Of a DNA stretch of 64,000 bases, positions 37,694 through 51,200 are shown piece after piece. The notes beneath the pieces were generated by a model. That model worked only from the letters and a program-made list of their open reading frames with translations, did no database searches and was not told the DNA's origin. Position numbers and translations under genes: made by a program. Source of the DNA: Diphasiastrum complanatum (taxonomy: Eukaryota > Streptophyta > Lycopodiopsida > Lycopodiales > Lycopodiaceae); assembly GCA_029204225.1 (NCBI GenBank), contig MU831908.1:33215-97214 (forward strand), written 5' to 3'. How positions within the stretch are numbered: the first letter of the stretch is position 1; the number at the start of each line of letters is the position of its first letter.

Positions 37694-40600
37694 GAGGGAG
37701 TGTTTGTGTGTGTGTGCATTGTGAAGTAGAGGGAGTGTGTGTGTGTGACATGTGTGTGAACTTTCAACTTTGAGTGTGGTGGTGTGTTTGTGTGTTTGTG
37801 TGTGTGGTGGTGACGTTAGAACTTAGTAAGTCACAAGTTACAACTTACATTTTGTGGATCGTGATTATTGTTTTGAACGTTGCAATTTGCAGTGTGCACT
37901 TGTCATTTACATTTGCAATTTGCATTTGGAATGCTCAATGGTGAATGTTCATTGTTCATGAGTTATGATTTGACCTTTGTCGGAATTCCAATGCAGGTTG
38001 TCACGGACAACGCGTCCAATTGTGTTGCCATGGGGAAGATGGTGAATGAGAAGTACCCTTGGATGTTCTGGAGTCCATGTGCTGCACATTGTCTTGACCT
38101 CCTAGTTGAAGACATTGGGAGATTACCTTGGGTCAAGGACGTTGTAGACATGGCACGATTCTTGGTGAGATTTGTCACCAAGAGACAGAGGGTCTTGAGC
38201 ATCTTCAGGTCCTATTCCACCTTGGATCTCTTGAGGCCTGCCCCCACTAAGTAACCAAGTTCCAACTTCCAACCTGACAACCTGTTTCCAATTTTTTGAT
38301 TTGAAAATTGCAATTTTGTTTTAGCTTCAAGTTTCAGTGCTCGTAGAATTTGAATTTTGCTATATAGTATAGCCTGCTTGTTGCTATAGGCTATGACCAA
38401 TTACAAATCTTATTTCATGATTTTCATCCTAGGTTTGCCTATATGCTCATTGTTTTGGAGCGGCTCATAAAAGTGCATGGAAGCTTGAGGATGACAGTGG
38501 TTTCACCCCATTGGGCAGAGTGGGGCCGATCACGAGAGGCCAAGGCCAAGAGATTTGAGGCGATCGTGATGGGAACTTCATTTTGGGATGATGCACGCTC
38601 CATTGTCATATCCATGCAGCCTATCTATAGTGTGCTTCGCCTTACTGATAGAGAGGGTTCCACCTTAGGCCTTCTTTATGAGTTTATGGATAAGCTGGGA
38701 GAGCAGCTTCAGAGTTGCACCACCATGGCTCTTGATAGGTATATTACTAGAGTGTAGTAACTACGTTAAAAGTTTCAAAGTTGATTCTTGAATCTTCAAT
38801 GTTCATTGACATTCATGATTAGAATTTAGTTAAAACTTAATAGTTCTTGAATCTTGAGACTTGAATGCTCAAGCTTCAAACTTCACTCCTGAGTCCTGAT
38901 TGTTTGCAGGCTGGAAGAAGTAAGGGGCCTATTTCTAGGCAGATGGCAGTGGTTCCATCAACCTCTGCATGTCGTGGCTTGCTTGCTTCATCCACTATGG
39001 AGGACGGAGGATCAATTCCATGATCGAGAGCTCAGGCAAGGATGGCATTCCTACGTCTCCTCTATCTATCCTGATCCCAGGGATCAGGATGCACTCATGG
39101 ATGACTTGAATTTATTCAGGTATGTACTATGTAATTAGTAAATTGTAATATGTATTCAGGACCTAGATATGTAATATGTATTCATCTATGTAGACAGTAG
39201 TATGTATATGTAATACTTATGAACTTTGAAGTCGAAGGCTTAACTTTTAAGCTAGCTGCTAGTTAAAACTTAACAGTAGTAACTTGTAAGCATTTAGTAT
39301 TTACTAATATATTTTGAAATTTGAATGGTGATGAATGTTGAATGTTCAGGACCGAGCGCCTCGATTTCGGTCGTGCAGCTGCCATGCTGAGGGAAGGGCA
39401 ATTGCGCCCTGTTTCATGGTGGATGAAGTATGGGAATGATGTTCCCAAGTTGCAGAAACTTGCCATCTGCGTCCTCTCACAAGATTGCGCAGCAGTTGCA
39501 TGTGAGAGAATTTGGAGTGTGTTCTCTCTGATTCATACGAAGGGGAGGAACAAACTTTCTATAGCGCAGCTGGAGAGGTTGGTGTATGTGAATGCCAACC
39601 TACGGCTTGTGAAGAAGCTGAGAGAGACTGGGGAGCCCATACAGGTAATGAATCATGATTCATGATTAAATCATTAATCTGAATTCTATAGAGTCTAGTA
39701 TGTACCATGAATCATGATTTGTCTAGATAGTAAAGTCTAGACTCTACACTAAGAAGCTAGAACCTTCAGGCTTCAAGTTTCAACTTTCAACATTTACATT
39801 TCAAATTTGCTATTTTTTTAAAATCGTTTACCAGTACTTACTATTGAGAATCGAAATCTTGGTTTAATTTCAATTTTCGTGGGTTAATCCTGATGAGATC
39901 GATGTGGCAAAGGTTCCGGACTTGCCACCAAGATCACAAGAGGAGGAGGATGTCTATGCTCTACTCCATCGGGAGGCCTTAGCAGCTGCAGGTTGATTTC
40001 GATGCCCAATTCCCCGATTCACTGCGTTACATTAGTAGGCTTTTAGTACTTTGAAATTTTGTAGAAATACTAGATAGTGGATTACTAGATTGTAAATTGT
40101 AATTACTAATTTGTAATTTGTAAATTGTAAGTTAAAACTTAAAAGTAATATGACATGTCGAGACTCGAGCCTAAGTCCTGATTCCAATTTCCTTGTGTGC
40201 ATTGCGCAGGGCCTACCACTCGAGCTGCAGCACGCAGGACCAGGAGCGCAGGAGAGGGCCCGAGCCATGCAGCAGTCTCAGACACCTTTGAGAGTCCCTC
40301 TAGCTCTGACTCAGATGAGGAATCCGCCACTGAGGGTGAGGGATCAGATGAGGAGGATGAGGGTGACTCTGATGATGGGGAGGATGACATTGAGCCTGAG
40401 GACATGCCAGTGCCTCCACGACGACAACGTCTGAGGCGGGCAGCTAGAGCCTGGATGGGCATTGGGGGGGGGCACTCACTGCTCAGTACTCACTGCTCAG
40501 CATAGATCATAGATGATACTCTAGGCTGAGGGCTCTAGCATAGTAGTTATACATATTACTGTTTACATATGACAGTTGACTTCAGACTCATGGGGCCTCA

Positions 40601-42180
40601 GGCTTGAGCCTCGAGGGCCGAGGCCACGCTTGACACTCTTGTTATTTATGCAGCATGATAGCATCATTGCTTTTACAGTTTACTTTAAACTTTAAAGTTT
40701 AAACTTTTGACTCTTGAATTGTAATTTGTGATTCACTGAAGTCTGATTTGTAAATTCAAAATTGTTAGTAGCTACTTAATACTAGTTAGAACTTGCTACT
40801 TACTACTTAGAAGTTAGAACTTAGTGCCCACTGCCAACTTGAAGTTACTTCCAAGTTAGTGGTCAATGCATTGTAATTTGTAATTTGTAAGTTGTAAGTT
40901 ATAACTTCAAACTTGTAAGTACTATCTAGTAACTTCTAAGTAGTAAGTAGTAAGTAGTAAGTTGAAAGTTGAAAGTTCTAACTTCTATAGATAATAGTTA
41001 TTAGTTTGTAATTTTATTGTTTAAACTTTACAATTTTTGGAAGTTCCTGGATGTTTGAAAATTGAGACTGTAATATGTATGATGAATGGTGACAATATCA
41101 ATAATTGACTGAGGAAAGTGTCAAGTGAGCACTGATTCATGACCAATTGGCAGTGACCACATACTGAATCCTGATACTACAGCTTCTCCTCTTGAATTGC
41201 ATTCTCTAGGGCATTCTCATGAAATTGGATGTATCTACTTGTTACCGGACTGTCTATGACATGTGTAAACCCTCAAAAACACATTAAAAAAAAAAACCCT
41301 AAAAAAATCTCGTTTTGAACCAGAACCAGTCATTTCAAACGCGTTTCGAACGCGTTTTGAAACGACGTATGAAACGAGCCCTTGAAACATTGGTGAAAGC
41401 TCTAATTAAGAGCATTATTACTGTGTAGTTTGCCGAATGTTTCGGGTGCAGGATGGTCTAGTTTAGGTGCATTAACTCCTAGGTTTACGCTATTGCTCCT
41501 TTAATATAAAAAATTAATAAAGAAACATAATGCCCCAAAATTCTCCTTCCTCTCTCTCTCTCTCTCTCTCTCTCTTCACCTTACGATCGCTCATAGCTTA
41601 TGAGGATTCCCGATGCGCGACACTCATGATACGAGAGATGTTTATACTACGACAGGATTTGTATCAGACAGCCCAGCCGAGTCAGGTTTCTTAGCCTCAG
41701 ATCACTTCTTTCTTCTCCAGGAGGAGAGGACGTTTTGATGACGGTGACGATGATGATGATGACCTACTTGCCCACAGAGACCAGAGACAGTGTCCCACAC
41801 ATACCCATGTTGCAGCACGAGCTACTCGACCTATCACAAGGAGACCTCTTCATCCTCTCAGACGACGTCAGAGACCACTAGTGGCCCTTCATGCCACAGG
41901 CCGTATTACATCCTTCTATATCATCAGCACCAGCAGGACAGGACTAGATGATAGCGTCTTATCTCACTCATGACTGTTAGCAGTATACATGCTCCCACAT
42001 GTTTCTAATAGCATCACATCTATTTCAGTTTATAGCTTTAGCTCTAGATTGCTACTTTTGTTACTGTTTTGGAGACGTTTCATACGCTCCTATGGTTACC
42101 ACATACTTGACATGTACATTTACTAGTCTTATATGCCTTTTGGCATGGAAAAGACATTAATAAAGTTTTCTTTCTTTCTT

Positions 42181-42214
<34 letters not shown>

Positions 42215-45200
42215 ACTTTAGATGTCTTACAAGACCTAATATGAGGTAAGATAGATCTTTTCACAGCAAGAGCAACCATAGAATGTGCTTGTGCATCCCT
42301 TCTATCCCACTTCTTTTGTTCTTCCGAAGATGGAGAAGATGATGTTGATGATGATGACCCACGAGGTGTAGGAGGTGCCAAAGACGGAGGCCTTTCCTCA
42401 TCACCATTGACCAAATCCCACAGCCCTTTCGCTATGAGAAAATTCTTCATCATGTAACTCCACAAGGAGTAGTTTGTGCCATCCAACCGATCTTCACTAA
42501 ACAAAGAACCGATAGCTTCTGATTCTTTAGCCATTACCTCCAATAGAATTTCAGCTTGTAGTAGATAGGAAAGAGAGCCTTTCCACAACCAAATCTACTC
42601 AAAAAATTTGCAGCAAACAAAGAGCTGAAAGTAGGAGCACAAGATGTCTTTCAATCTGCAACCAAAGTGCCCAAAAGATAATGGAAAGATGGCTGTCTTT
42701 TTGCACAAACAAACCAGCTTCTTGAAAATTAGGTTAGCTTCGATTGAAGCCTACATCGAAACCTAATTAGGAAGCCAAATAGTGTGATCAACACACACTC
42801 CAATAGGGCTATTGAAAGCGCCCTACTGCTTGCTGAGAATCTCCAAATTTCCAGCCCCAAGTTGACCTAACCTTGACTAGGGTTTGCTGAATTTTGGGCG
42901 CCCTCACTAAATGTAGGGCACCCCCAAAAGTCAAGATAGGGCCCCTAAACAAAATTAGACCCCTAAGGACCCACGAGTCAGTACATGACCAAAATTGGGT
43001 CCAACTGAACTTAAGACAAACTTAAGATGGCCTAAATAACTAAATACCCATGGTTACACAAATCTCGACCTTTTGGGTCAAATAAACCTATGGATTAACT
43101 TTATCATAGTCATTTATTTCTAACAAGATGCTCCTCATGCTCCTCCAAAGTCTTACTATAGATGAGAATATCATCTAAGTAAACTATGACGAACTTTCCC
43201 AGATATGGGCGAAGAAGATCGTTCATCATCTACTGGAAAGTCGCTGGAGCATTTGTCAATTCCTCCTTACTTTGAGTTAGAATCCTTTGGGCAATTCCAA
43301 AATAAAATGCAACTTGACCAAAGCAGGATCTATTTTAGTAGCAAAACGAGAATATACCTCCTGAAAATCTTGCAAGTATCCATCCAGTGGCCGGTTACCC
43401 ATGTGAATTGTCGCGTACTGGCGACAAAACTCGAAGTTGTCCAAGATGGGTAAGAAGGCCACCTTGAAGGCCTTGCAAAAATCCTCCCTGCCAAGTCGTG
43501 GGCACATCGGTTTTGCGTCGTAGATCCTGCCACTAGGTTAAATGCTTTGCCTCGCAAATACATGATGACCATGCTGATCTTATTGTTGTCCGTCGAATCA
43601 TCCATGGAAAAACGCGAACTCCATTGATCCAGCCACGGAGTCACAACATGACGGGATCTATCTTTCTACTCTCCTGAAAAAAGGTCTGGCATGAAGAGAG
43701 GATGGTGCAAAGCTTGCCTGGTTTGTGCCAATTCCCTCCACTCTTGTTGTTCCAACTTCCTTATTATGTCTTGCCTGCATATCAAGAATCTGCTGCTGGA
43801 GATTGTTGATTGCTAACATAAGGGTTTCAGTATTCTGAACTATAGGGATAGTCATAGATTCATCCTGTTTAGATTGGGTGGGCTCCATGATTGAAGAAGA
43901 AAAATATACAACTGATGGAAGGAAGAGGCTCACTCAAGATCAACTCACTTTTTAACACTCAAACTAGATTATCAACAGGCTAAGGTATTGTCCATGGCTG
44001 CTACAACACTTGAGAATCCTGAGAATTTAAGAAGACAAATGAGAAGAGCAAGAGGAAGGATGGCTATCCACCATCCCACAGTCTTCCAAACTTTCTCTTA
44101 TTCATGCAAGGAGTTAACACCCACCAATCTTTTGTGGGACAGCTAAGACTTAAGCTGTATAGGTGGCTGCCACATAAGCTAATATGTAGACAGGCGGTTG
44201 CCACCCAGACTTCCCTCCAAAAAAATGCCTCTATGGACCAGACTGCCCGAAGGTTGCCACGCAGGCCCCACGGGCCCTGCGGACCTGCGGACCCTGCACA
44301 GGCCCAGCGGAAGTTTGTCTCTCTATCTTCTTTATGTTGTTGATCAAAAGTGTGTATATATCTCCACTGTGTGGAGTTTACAAGACAGCTAAATAGAGAA
44401 TTACAATGCTAATCAACTAGTTAGTTATTCTCTGTTATCGCTAACTCTTTCAGTTGAGCGTGAAGTACAATACGCCATGCTCGTTGAGCTGCCAGTTGGT
44501 AGCGCAAATTGTTTTTCTTCGTCTTTGTTTTGTTTCTTTCGTGCTTTAGGGTTTAGGGCTTTCCGGTCTTCGCTTATGCTCCTCATTCACCTTTTACTTT
44601 CTGAACCAATTTATTGTGTTCAAAATAATGTCAGTGTGTATGTTACTCTTTCTTATCACTCTGTCTGACCCCGATCTTCTATAGATTTTTGTCTCTTTCT
44701 TTCTACAACTAACAACCATCAAACTTTAGAGAAATTTCAAATTATTGTGATTGCTCTATATCATCCCACCCTCTGTCCCCCCTCCCCCCCCTCCTCATCC
44801 ACCCCCTCCTCCTCGTAGTTCAATGTATACTCCTCTTCCTCCTCTCGTGAACCTTCCTCATCTCCCTCCTCCCTATCTCCTCTCCTCTCACCTGCTCTCC
44901 AGGGTCCAGTGGCGTCGTGCAGAGCGGGCCTTGGCATCCATCTGCCTGTGTTACGTATAGCTCCCAAAAGATATCATCTTCAACCTCAGGCTGCGTAGGT
45001 CTCCAAAGAATGGTGGCGTCGGTGTCGAGCATGCACAAGTCAGGGTTCACCTGCAACCACAATAGAATCTGGGCTATCATGAAAGTTTCATTGTCGAATT
45101 AACAAGATACGCATTGATACTAACAATGATGAAAACCAATACATATCAAAACCAGATCGAACATAAACTAACCTCCAACAACTCTCCGGATGTCACGTAG

Positions 45201-48200
45201 CGTCGTAGCATCCGTACATTGCTGGAAATGTACACTAGCCACTTGCATTGATCGATTAAGAGCCGGTTCCTCCTCTTCGTGTGATGCATGGACTAAGTGA
45301 TCCAGTTCCACTCACAGGTGAAAGCTGAATAGTCTTGTGACAAGACTCTCGTCGCCAAATGTTGGAGATCTAGCGTGGAGCGGCCTTGACAACCCCACCA
45401 TGTCATAGGACGCAGCTGGTCCTCCCTCCGCGTGCACTGGTCCCGTGCAAAATGCTCTATGAATCGCTCGAACTTCAGCAAGTATGCCTCAAGATTGATG
45501 AGGCACTGCTGTTGGCAAAAGAACCATCTCACGTGTCAATGTGTGTAATGGATTTACTCACTTTGTATACTCCACCCATCCTCAATGGAGCTCCTGGTCA
45601 TGCCGGTGCGCCACAGGGGGTGCAACATGTGGGCCACAACATGGATGTGTCTGTGGAAGTAATCCCACCTCTCCTGCCAAATGTCTAGTAGCTCCTGCCC
45701 CTTGCAAAAGCAACATAGGAGACACTACTCGTTTTTCATTCAAATTCAAAAAGCGAAATAAAAATACGACATAGATAACGAATAGGAATTGGACTTGGCC
45801 TCATCCATGCGGGATTTCGTCAGCCCCTCTCCAATTCGGTCCATAAACTCGTATATGAGACTAAGAGTGCACCCCTCTCGGTCTACTAGGGGCAACACAT
45901 AGAACACATGCCTCAACATCTCAATGAGCTTCGGTGCCTATGTCCAAAACTCATCTCCAAACATAGTCATTTGAAAATGAGTGGCATCCTCAGTACGGCC
46001 TCTGAACTGGTCGAATCTAGGGCTGGCCACCATTCTCCGCAAATGGTCTCGCACTGCCACCAATCGCTCGAGAACCACGAAGTGGTAGCCAAACCGAGTG
46101 GGTGTCGGTTCCCTGAGATCCAAGGGTGAGAAGTTGTGAAACAAGGCTAACATGGGATCCTTCCTTGTAACAAAATTGACCATGCGCATGGCCTAAGCTG
46201 TGATATGCAAGACAAGCACCCACATACAAATTCATTATGGGCCGAAGTAAATGACAACTACTAACCCAAGAAAGAAGGATAAGAAAATATACCTCATGGC
46301 TACATAGGAGTTCGCGCATCATGGACCAACATATCGACAGAGTGTGCAACACATGGTGCCCACACAATAGAGGGGTGCTCACGCATCAGCACTCTCCCAT
46401 CTGATTGTAGTTCATGGCATTGTCTTTGACAACTTGAACCATGATGAGTTCACTACATTGTAGATGAACTCTATGGTGATAGTTGCACCCTCATGCGTGG
46501 CATCCACTCCTTGTAAAAAAACAGTGCCAGCAGGGCAGGAAACCATGATGTTCACGACGGATTTGTGACGAGTGTCAGTCCATTCCTTGGAATATGGAGC
46601 AATCGTAATTGAAAAACAAATTCGATTAGACATAAGTTAGGCTCTACACTTGCTATATGGAACAACACCTCCCATATCAAACATAAGAGCAAGATGCAAC
46701 AAATGTGAAAGAAACTTGTGAAGGCCCTAATAAGGCCCAAATTGAACACTTATGCATGATTGGAGATTTTGACCTGGGGATTAGACAAATGATGGGAGAA
46801 TATAAGATTTATAATCCTAAACTAAAAGCATACTCTGAATTCGTGGTACATGAATTGTTGTAACAAATCCCAAAAGTGAAATGGATGATAGTACCTAGAG
46901 CCCAAAATTATCAAACAGATCCTCTAGTATGTATGTATATGTATGTATCAAACATGCGCGTCCGGGCCGGGCACGGCCATTTTGTGTCCGTGTCCGGCGC
47001 CAGGATGCGTCCGCGTCCGACCCCCGGGAGCAGGGTCGAACGCATCCATTTTTTTTTAAAATTAATTAATTTTTAACCATTTTCACACGTATTTACACTA
47101 AAAGAAAGTGCGTCTACCCTGGACGTGGCACCTCTGCCACCCTCTGTCCAATGTAGTCTGATGAGAAGCTCTGGGCCTAACATGTCTCTAATGTGCAGTG
47201 GTGTGCGACCGAGGTAGTAGATGGGCCAACAGGGGGTCGATCTGAGGATGGCATGATATGTGCTGTGCCTCTCTCCTGACTCATGCTAGGACTTGCCTTT
47301 GTCGGTGAAGCACCAGCAACTGATGATGGTGATTGTCGTGAAGGCTCTGATGGAGTGGCATGGGGCCTAGGTACCCTTGCATGTCTGCTAGAAATTGTAG
47401 GAATATCAAGGGTAAGTGACCCTCTGTGGCTTGGCCCTGCACTTGTATGCCTATTGGTCTGGACCCCCTATGTGACTAGGCCCTGCACCTTGTCTCTGCA
47501 AGCCCTGTCCTGCTGTCTGCCCAGAAAAACTCTGTGCTAGTCTAAGTGGCTCAGTGGATGATGCATCAGGTCCATATGTCTCTAGTAGCCTCTCTACCTC
47601 AACATCTGGAATGGCACTGCAAGTTGCTATACCCATCCCCCGCACATCTGGCATGGCTGCTAAAAGTTAAAAACAAATTACCGACAAAAACGACATGAAA
47701 AAAGCAAGCATGACATTCAAAACGTGACCTACGTGCTGCAAATGCCAAAAGAGACATTCCTAACATTCTTGTAGGCATTAAGAAACACAACATAGCATTT
47801 TACAACCATCCATCAGATAAATACAGGCCATTTCACAAGAAAAGCGAGCATAACGTTCAAAGCCTGACATGTGCTGTAAGGGCAAAAATTGACACTACTG
47901 GCTATCTTCTAGGCATCAAGAAACGTAGTATAACATTTTACGGTGTCAATCGGAACCCTACAGCTCACTTCACAAATTAGGGCAAAAAGCGACTCCAGGC
48001 AAAATGGGATCAAGAGACAATTTGCAATATGAGGGCTGTTGAGATATATACTTTGTGACACCCCGTTTTTGTAGCTTCAGCTAGTAAGCGCTGCCCTTGA
48101 AAATTGAGCTAGTGGGGTCACCTCATCTCATCCATGTATGTAATTTGACAAGCTAGCCTCCATGATGACTAGGAGCTCCACTCCCTACGTTGAGGAGCTA

Positions 48201-51200
48201 AGGCAATTTTTTGTATTTTTGGTGCTCTTTATCATTTGTTTGTTAGCTTTCTCTAGCTTTCAGGTCTGTGTCTTCTATTAGGGTGAAGATATCTCATAGC
48301 TAGGCCTTTAATTTTGTCACCTTTGTGGCTTACTTCTCTGAATCTTCACCTATTAAGTTTTGATTGTTGAAATCCTTTTGTTTGATATAATCCCCTCACA
48401 CCAATGCACCCCACCGCCGCCTGCCCGCCCCCTCTCAAGAATGCATATTTCACCTAGACTAAGGTGAGGTATGCTTTATGCTACCTAAATGTTGAACAAT
48501 TTATCTATGCTTAACTCTCAGCCCATTTTCAAGGTCTTTCTTGTATACAAAAGAATTTGTAGGCTATCTTGACCTTCTCATTTTATTACTTCAAGTTTCT
48601 GGGTATTACTGCATTGACTCTTGAGAAAGATCCAATCCTTTTGTCTTGGGTCAGATCATTGAGAGGAATCAAATCTGGCTGCTGGCATTTTCAAGATAAA
48701 AGAGACATTTTGTTCTTTGTTTTGTTGTTTACGCATGGTGCCGGTATTGTCTTGCTAGACTCAAGTTGAAACTTTGTAGATTGCCAAACGATGCCTTTAT
48801 TTAGCTATGACCTTCAATGCACTATTATGCTAACCATTGTAACCATTGTGGCACATCTACCATATAACACACTTTATGATACGTTAGTGATTTACTTTAG
48901 TCTTGGCCTTCATCATGACTTGATTTGTCTTGCCCCTCTGGAGAAGTCATAAACACTCAGTATGCTAGTCGTTGTACAAATGTATGAAAGCTAATGTGGA
49001 CATATGTTTGTGCATGTGACCTGCACCTGCTCTTGGGTGCGGACGAAATGAATGAGTATAACCTTTCAAAAATATGATCTTGCATCATTTTAAGCTTGCA
49101 TGTAATACCACAAATGCATGTGATATGCGCTGTGCAGCTTTGTACAACAATTAGTCATTTGAGCACAAGCAGCTTGCATGTTTATGGAAAATACGGTGTG
49201 AGGTATACTGCACCTACTTTTCCCTTTACCCGATGCATTCATAAGTTAAAATTCTGATTTTTGGGGGGGCATTTCTGAAGGGTAGCGTCATGTCCATTAT
49301 TGTAGCCCTGAAATTGATGTAGAACTTATGCTCAATTCTCAGCATTATGAACTAAGCTTTTTCTGATGCTTTGTTTGCAGTTTATCAGCATTGATTGATA
49401 ATCGTATATTCAGTGTTCATGGAGGCCTCTCCCCTTCCATCACAAGTATAGACCAGGTATGATGGACTGTTAAGATGATTATACTTTTAATTTGGAACAC
49501 CTTTTACATTTCTGCTTGTTATTCCACTGTTTATGCATCTATGGGTCAATTGAATATTCTAGTATTGCTAAACCCGTGTAGACAATATATGGCTGATTAT
49601 ATTTGGGAATGGCATTTATATGTCTCGTTCCAGATTAGAACCATCGATAGGAAGCAGGAAGTACCGCATGATGGGGCAATGTGTGATCTTCTATGGTCAG
49701 ATCCTGAGGATATAGAAGGTTGGAATTTAAGTCCAAGAGGAGCTGGTTTTCTATTTGGTGGAAATGTGGTCACAACTTTCAACCATGCTAACAAGATTGA
49801 GTTGATTTGTCGAGCCCATCAACTAGTAATGGAAGGTTACAAATGGATGTTCAACAATCAAGTGGTAACAGTATGGTCTGCTCCAAATTACTGCTACAGG
49901 TGTGCATCTTCATCGTTTCTTTAGATTTAGAGTAGTAGCGTTATTTTTTTCTGTTCTTATAATTTCGTGCTCGCATTATATAACGGCTAAATGTGGAAAC
50001 CAATTGTAACATTTAGGCTTTTTCCAGGTGTGGGAATGTGGCTGCAATATTGGAGTTAGATGAGCATCTGAACAAAAAATTCACTGTCTTTGAAGCTGCT
50101 CCCCAGGTATGTTATATTGACACCAAAGGTGGATACCAAATAAGATGCTACAATTTTGTAGATGTTGAAGAAGCTACAAATTGAAGAAGGTGATGCAAAA
50201 GCCACAAAACTAGAAATGTTGTAGGATAGCTACCGAATGGCGGTCTGAGGCAAACTGGTATTCATGGACATTCTTCCAAGCTCTGCTAATTGACCAGGAA
50301 TGCCATATGGGAAACTCAGTGATCCACCCAAAAAAGTAGGAATCCACCATGGCTAATCAATACAATAACAAAATTTTCATAGAATCCAATGCTGTTGGCA
50401 AAACAAATAATCTGCAAGCTCGCTATCTATAATGCCATGATGGAGCTGCATGAGGATCCAAAAGACGACCAGCCATAGATGCAAACATATAGCATCCCAG
50501 AAAGAATATGATGTTAGCAGTAAAGGAGCAACTAGGCAGAACCATCTTTGAGAAAAGTTGACATTGAAGAAAAGTTATGCAATAGTAGACAGTCAATGGT
50601 CTCGACCAACATGATATGGTAACAGAGTGATGAATAACTAATGCCTGAGCTAGTGTAGCGATGTGAACAACATGTGGAACAGAATGAGTAAAGAGTTGTT
50701 ATCTTCAAGTTCTCAAAGACAGAAATGAGTGGAGAGCGAACGTGTGAGACGGATGCAGCATATTATTGATTATTAACCTGCATTATAATAGAAGAATTCT
50801 CAATGTCCCATTATCGGACGGCTGATCGTGTAAAGATGGAAGTTCTCTTTCAAATGCAATTCCCTTGACCTCACCCACTGTTTCCAATACCTAATCTTTC
50901 CGGAAGCTACCAGAAACTTGATTTTTTGCATGTCACTTTCCAGGTCTCCCAATCCAAATTTGATGCTTTCCTGCCGGGTCATTAAACTCTAGGAGTCCTC
51001 AAAAGGAAATGTGGTTGAAAGTCGAACCATTTTCTTATCAAAACAAAAAGAACCTAATTTTTAGGTACTGGAATGACTTTTCTTCGTGCACCATAAATTG
51101 TGGATCAAACTGTAATGATCAATCGGACACTCTTAACGCTCTCATGAATTGCAGCAGATTGGCTAGGATTGGCGCTCCCTTTTTGAGTCACAAAAATCAG

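Larger units (their letters stand above)
37183..41392 (+). mobile_element. hAT element 1 (truncated coding region) with GAAACG subterminal repeats
   Basis: Both ends are rich in GAAACG/CGTTTC motifs (37190-37440 and 41310-41390). The outer ends CACTGTGTTTC and (reverse complement) CAATGTTTC give a weak inverted match. Between them lies a multi-exon hAT transposase lacking its BED finger and the first part of DUF659. A GT/GA array (37520-37745) occupies the place where those exons would be. I could not find an 8-bp target duplication, so the borders are approximate. Confidence 0.65.
34596..49380 (+). other. PP4 intron 4 (14,785 bp)
   Basis: Donor ctaag|gtgcgt and acceptor tttgcag split the Ser codon after DIFDYL. 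It houses GA/GT arrays, a tandem duplication with ACGT palindromes, a SINE-like copy, a plus-strand hAT (37.2-41.4 kb), a minus-strand Copia gag and LTR, a Gypsy remnant, and a minus-strand hAT (44.8-47.7 kb). Segments 35400-35735, 35890-37080 and 48060-49380 show no gene. Confidence 0.9.

Noticed and set aside
37175-41400. An 8-bp target duplication for hAT-1
   Set aside because: The bases next to the putative ends (catagatg and gtgaaagc) do not match.
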